This document shows, one piece after another, positions 13,982 through 16,269 of a stretch of 16,269 nucleotides of DNA (the stretch's first letter is position 1; the number at the start of each line of letters is the position of its first letter). The DNA lies in contig CAJUJY010000075.1 in assembly GCA_910586555.1 (NCBI GenBank), positions 1 to 16,269 of the forward strand, given 5' to 3'. Source of the DNA: an uncultured Lachnospiraceae bacterium (GTDB lineage: Bacteria; Bacillota; Clostridia; Lachnospirales; Lachnospiraceae). The position numbers and the translations under genes are program-made. The notes below the pieces were generated by a model, which was not told the origin of the DNA, did not search any database, and was given only the letters and a program-made list of their open reading frames with translations.

Positions 13982-14659
13982 ATGGGGATTTTGTCTGGGA
14001 TTTTATGTTTAATTTGTTTTTTATTGTTATCAGCAAAAGCAGCAACTGCAAAACTGCATTTTAAAAAGATGGTTAAAATACTGGTTAAAGCCCACAAACT
14101 GGTTAGTGTATTTTTGGTTATAATATGCTTTATACATATTTTTTATGTTGTCCCAATACTAAAAAACCGCAGTATGCCAGTGTTTGTTTCAGGAATTATT
14201 ATTGTAGCATTTATGGCATTGTTAATCTGCTTATGCCATATAATAAAAGACAGAAAGAAAAAAATATTTTGGCACAGGATACTGGCTGTTTTTATGGCAA
14301 CAGGCATTATAGGACATTTTACGGCATATATAATAGATTTTAACAATTATAAAAGGAATGTGGCAAATATAGAAATTAATAGTATTAACCTGGAAAATGT
14401 GGAAGATGGTTTATATAAAGGAGAGTGCAATGTGGGTTATATATATGCTAAAGCAGAAGTTAAAATCAAAGATGGTGTAATTGTTTCTATAAATCTTTTA
14501 GAACATAGAAATGAACGTGGCAAGCGTGCAGAGAAGATTATTAATAATATAATATCAGAACAGCGGATTGATACAGATGCAATAAGCGGGGCTACAAATT
14601 CCAGTAATGTTATAAAAAAAGCGGTTGAAAATGCAATTACAAATCACCAGGGTATATAG
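13982..14659 (+). CDS. Membrane flavoprotein: four-helix membrane domain plus FMN-binding domain
   Basis: A 225-residue protein. Four hydrophobic segments (about residues 1-21, 39-60, 66-89 and 98-118) carry several His (38, 52, 86, 98, 112) in or near the helices, as in heme-binding ferric-reductase or cytochrome-b-type domains. A C-terminal FMN-binding domain (about 141-222) ends in DAISGATNSS, the SGAT motif in which Thr205 would receive FMN covalently from an ApbE flavin transferase. With four helices the flavin domain is predicted outside the membrane. It probably passes electrons across or along the membrane; donor and acceptor are unknown. Heme binding is inference. GGAGGAG (13966-13972) lies 9 bases before the ATG, inside the truncated regulator gene, so both share a transcript. 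No apbE gene is in the window. Confidence 0.85.
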   Translation: MGILSGILCLICFLLLSAKAATAKLHFKKMVKILVKAHKLVSVFLVIICFIHIFYVVPILKNRSMPVFVSGIIIVAFMALLICLCHIIKDRKKKIFWHRILAVFMATGIIGHFTAYIIDFNNYKRNVANIEINSINLENVEDGLYKGECNVGYIYAKAEVKIKDGVIVSINLLEHRNERGKRAEKIINNIISEQRIDTDAISGATNSSNVIKKAVENAITNHQGI

Positions 14660-14760
14660 AAAACCATTCTATATGCCTGTTTTTATGTAAAATAGCTGTA
14701 ATATTTATTATATTCCTACATAGATTTTATAAGATATAAAACATAAGGCTGGTACCAGGA

Positions 14761-15588
14761 ATGAAATATGTAAATAAAAATAACAGCCAGGAAGAAAGGA
14801 CAAAATGGGCTTTTAAGGAAAAAGTGGCATGTATTGCTGCTATAGTTATAATATGTGCATGTATGTTTGCAGAAAGGGCTGCATGGAAGAATAGTGCATG
14901 GTTTGCCGGGAGCAGTAATGGAAACCATAAGGCAGGCACAAATGCAATGCAGGAAGGTACAATTAAAAAAACCGCTTATCTTACATTTGATGACGGGCCT
15001 AGCTGTCTTACGGAAAGTTATCTTGACATACTTAAAGAAGAAGGTGCAAAGGCAACATTTTTCTTGATAGGGCAGCAGATTGACAGTGATATGGCAGAAA
15101 TTATAAAACGTGAAATTGATGAAGGGCATGAAATAGGTGTACATACATACTGCCATGAGGCCAATGAAATTTATGCAAATGAGGAATCATGTTTTAAAGA
15201 TATAATGAAAATGAGGGAACAGATTGAAAGACAGTTTAGTTATGAGGCAAAACTTGTAAGGTTCCCGTGGGGCAGTGCAAACAGCTATATAAGTACATTC
15301 AGGAAAAACATAATTAACAAAATACATGAAAACGGAATGGAATATGAGGACTGGAATGTAAGTGCTGAAGATTCGGTTGGTACACCTACAGTTGATTCCA
15401 TAATGGCAAATATAAGAAAAGATTATACGAAATATGATGAACCTGTAATCCTTATGCATGATTCAAGCTGCAATAAAAAAACACTTGAAGCCCTGCGGGG
15501 TATAGTCAGGGAATTAAAAGAAGCAGGGTATAGTTTTGCAACATTGTCTGAAAGGGAGAAACCATGCCATTTCCTTGAAAAACAGTAA
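14761..15588 (+). CDS. Membrane-anchored polysaccharide deacetylase (NodB domain)
   Basis: A 275-residue protein with a cytoplasmic N-terminus, one membrane segment (about residues 21-38) and an external NodB/CE4 domain (about 70-265). Motif 1 is TFDDGP with Asp77 as likely base and Asp78 as metal ligand. Motif 2 is HTYCH with metal ligands His128 and His132. Motif 3 is RFPWGS (Arg167). Motif 4 is DWNVSAED (197-204) and motif 5 is LMHD with His233. All catalytic positions are present, so it should be an active metal-dependent deacetylase. The likely substrate is peptidoglycan GlcNAc or another cell-wall glycan, but this cannot be read from sequence. The start is uncertain: only AAGG about 12 bases upstream supports ATG 14761. 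Its 3' end runs directly into a perfect palindrome. Confidence 0.92.
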   Translation: MKYVNKNNSQEERTKWAFKEKVACIAAIVIICACMFAERAAWKNSAWFAGSSNGNHKAGTNAMQEGTIKKTAYLTFDDGPSCLTESYLDILKEEGAKATFFLIGQQIDSDMAEIIKREIDEGHEIGVHTYCHEANEIYANEESCFKDIMKMREQIERQFSYEAKLVRFPWGSANSYISTFRKNIINKIHENGMEYEDWNVSAEDSVGTPTVDSIMANIRKDYTKYDEPVILMHDSSCNKKTLEALRGIVRELKEAGYSFATLSEREKPCHFLEKQ

Positions 15589-15616
15589 ATGGCAATATGC
15601 TTAAGCATATTGCCAT
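15589..15616. terminator. 28-base perfect palindrome between convergent genes
   Basis: ATGGCAATATGC (15589-15600), TTAA and GCATATTGCCAT (15605-15616) form a perfect palindrome that begins with the base after the deacetylase stop codon. No T run follows on the + strand. On the minus strand TTACTGTTTTT follows, so it is most plausibly a weak terminator for the convergent regulator gene, or a bidirectional one. Confidence 0.6.
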
Positions 15617-15708
15617 ACAGCCAGGTTACAGGATACTGGTATCTGTGGGCAGCAATATGTTTTCCAGGTGTTTTTATAAAACTTGCGGCATACAGGCAAA
15701 ACCGTTTT

Positions 15709-16050
15709 TCAGGTTTTAGATACAATATCAACGGCAATCTGGTATATATGCTGTGCCTGCGCAGGATTAAGCTGCTTTATAATATTTATAAATTCTTCTA
15801 TTGGAAGGGGATTTTTATAGTCTGTGTCAAAGAAATCTTTAGGTGTAATCCCCATATAGTCACAGATATAGAAAAAAGAAGACATTGAGGGATAATTTTT
15901 GCCAGTTTCTATGGCATTTATATAATTTTTGTTTTGCCCTATTGAAAGGCTTAGTTCACGTGCGCTTATGCTTTTATGTTCCCTAAGCCTTGCCAGTCTT
16001 AAGCCGAAAGCACCTGGATCGCTAATAAAAATATTATCGGTATTTTCCAT
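15709..16050 (-). CDS. XRE-family helix-turn-helix regulator
   Basis: A 113-residue protein with an XRE/Cro-type helix-turn-helix at about residues 16-73: LRLARLREHKSISARELSLS, then IGQNKNYINAIETGKNYPSM, then YICDYMGITPKDFF. It is predicted to bind DNA as a cytoplasmic repressor or activator. The C-terminal 40 residues are helical (PIEEFINIIKQLNPAQAQHI) and may mediate dimer formation. GGAG lies 8 bases before the ATG at 16050. No toxin, phage or partner gene is beside it. Its upstream region holds the right copy of the 22-bp repeat, which could be its own operator. The target genes are unknown. Confidence 0.9.
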   Translation of the reverse strand: MENTDNIFISDPGAFGLRLARLREHKSISARELSLSIGQNKNYINAIETGKNYPSMSSFFYICDYMGITPKDFFDTDYKNPLPIEEFINIIKQLNPAQAQHIYQIAVDIVSKT

Positions 16051-16183
16051 AATTTTTCTCCATTTCTTGTAAAAACAGTATGGTGGCAGAAAAAGGCATT
16101 TTGTGTAGCAAATATCCTTTTAATGGATTGTAACAGTCTTTTTGTAAAATGCACTACTTTTAATATGGCAAAAGTGATTAAAC

Positions 16184-16200
16184 GCCATGTCAAAAATGGC
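16184..16200. repeat. Short hairpin upstream of the XRE-type regulator gene
   Basis: GCCAT (16184-16188) pairs with ATGGC (16196-16200) around a 7-base loop, in the 219-base non-coding end of the window. It could be a terminator remnant or a regulator site; no T run follows on either strand. Confidence 0.35.
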
Positions 16201-16217
16201 ATAATGCTAATTAAAAA

Positions 16218-16239
16218 CACGGAAATCAATTTTCAAAAA
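16218..16239. repeat. 22-bp inverted repeat, right copy (partner 33-54)
   Basis: The exact reverse complement of positions 33-54. Read on the minus strand it gives TTGAAA and TTGATT boxes; the second lies 17 bp before CATTAT, a poor but possible promoter for the XRE-type gene starting at 16050. On the + strand a TATAAT at 16253-16258 may serve a gene beyond the window. Confidence 0.7.
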
Positions 16240-16269
16240 GTTAAAGATAAGATATAATGAAGGCATGGA

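Noticed and set aside
15589..15888. 99-codon + strand frame after the deacetylase gene
   Set aside because: Begins inside the palindrome and then runs antisense to the XRE-type gene.

Overview
The window looks like chromosomal DNA of an AT-rich, low-GC Firmicute, most likely of the Lachnospiraceae (Clostridia). The reasons are the strong GGAGG-type ribosome binding sites, the AT-rich codon use, a DUF6033-type protein, a clade-typical divergent NAD+ DNA ligase, a MetA carrying the acetyl-CoA-type Glu111, and a YlbM/TmcAL-type tRNA acetate ligase. Taxonomy is inferred from protein character, not from a marker gene.

Layout. 1-1061: promoter-like DNA, tRNA-Arg(CCG), a secreted or anchored protein of unknown function, and an intrinsic terminator. 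1102-4977: housekeeping genes on the + strand, namely rluF (23S rRNA pseudouridine synthase), ligA (divergent) and metA. 4978-5361: an intergenic stretch holding a decayed, frameshifted coding relic and then a good sigma-A promoter. 5362-7112: a methyl-accepting chemotaxis protein and its terminator. 7160-8922 (minus strand): tmcAL and a small membrane protein. 8923-9875: a long non-coding stretch dominated by a foldback element. 9876-11060: ackA. 11262-13627: a DUF6033-type protein, an SPL-type radical SAM protein and a helical protein of unknown function. 13660-14659: a headless TetR-family regulator and a membrane flavoprotein (FMN-binding domain) in one unit. 14761-15588: an anchored polysaccharide deacetylase. 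15709-16050 (minus): an XRE-type regulator.

The most unusual feature is the 734-bp non-coding element at 9020-9753. It has 58-bp inverted termini (51 of 58 positions match, no gaps) and is flanked by a direct copy of ATAGC. It contains two further long-stem structures: a 23-bp stem enclosing hairpins and a possible pseudoknot, and a perfect 30-bp stem enclosing three hairpins. It reads as a large MITE-like insertion that carries, or is, an ornate folded RNA or DNA. It lies directly upstream of the ackA promoter. A second unusual signal is a 22-bp sequence present near both ends of the window in opposite orientation, possibly an operator shared with the XRE-type regulator.

Functionally the region mixes translation and RNA modification (tRNA-Arg, RluF, TmcAL), DNA joining (LigA), methionine synthesis (MetA), acetate energy metabolism (AckA; TmcAL also consumes acetate), chemotaxis, an extracytoplasmic flavin/heme-type electron carrier and envelope polysaccharide modification. 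No phage, plasmid, CRISPR or transposase gene is visible.
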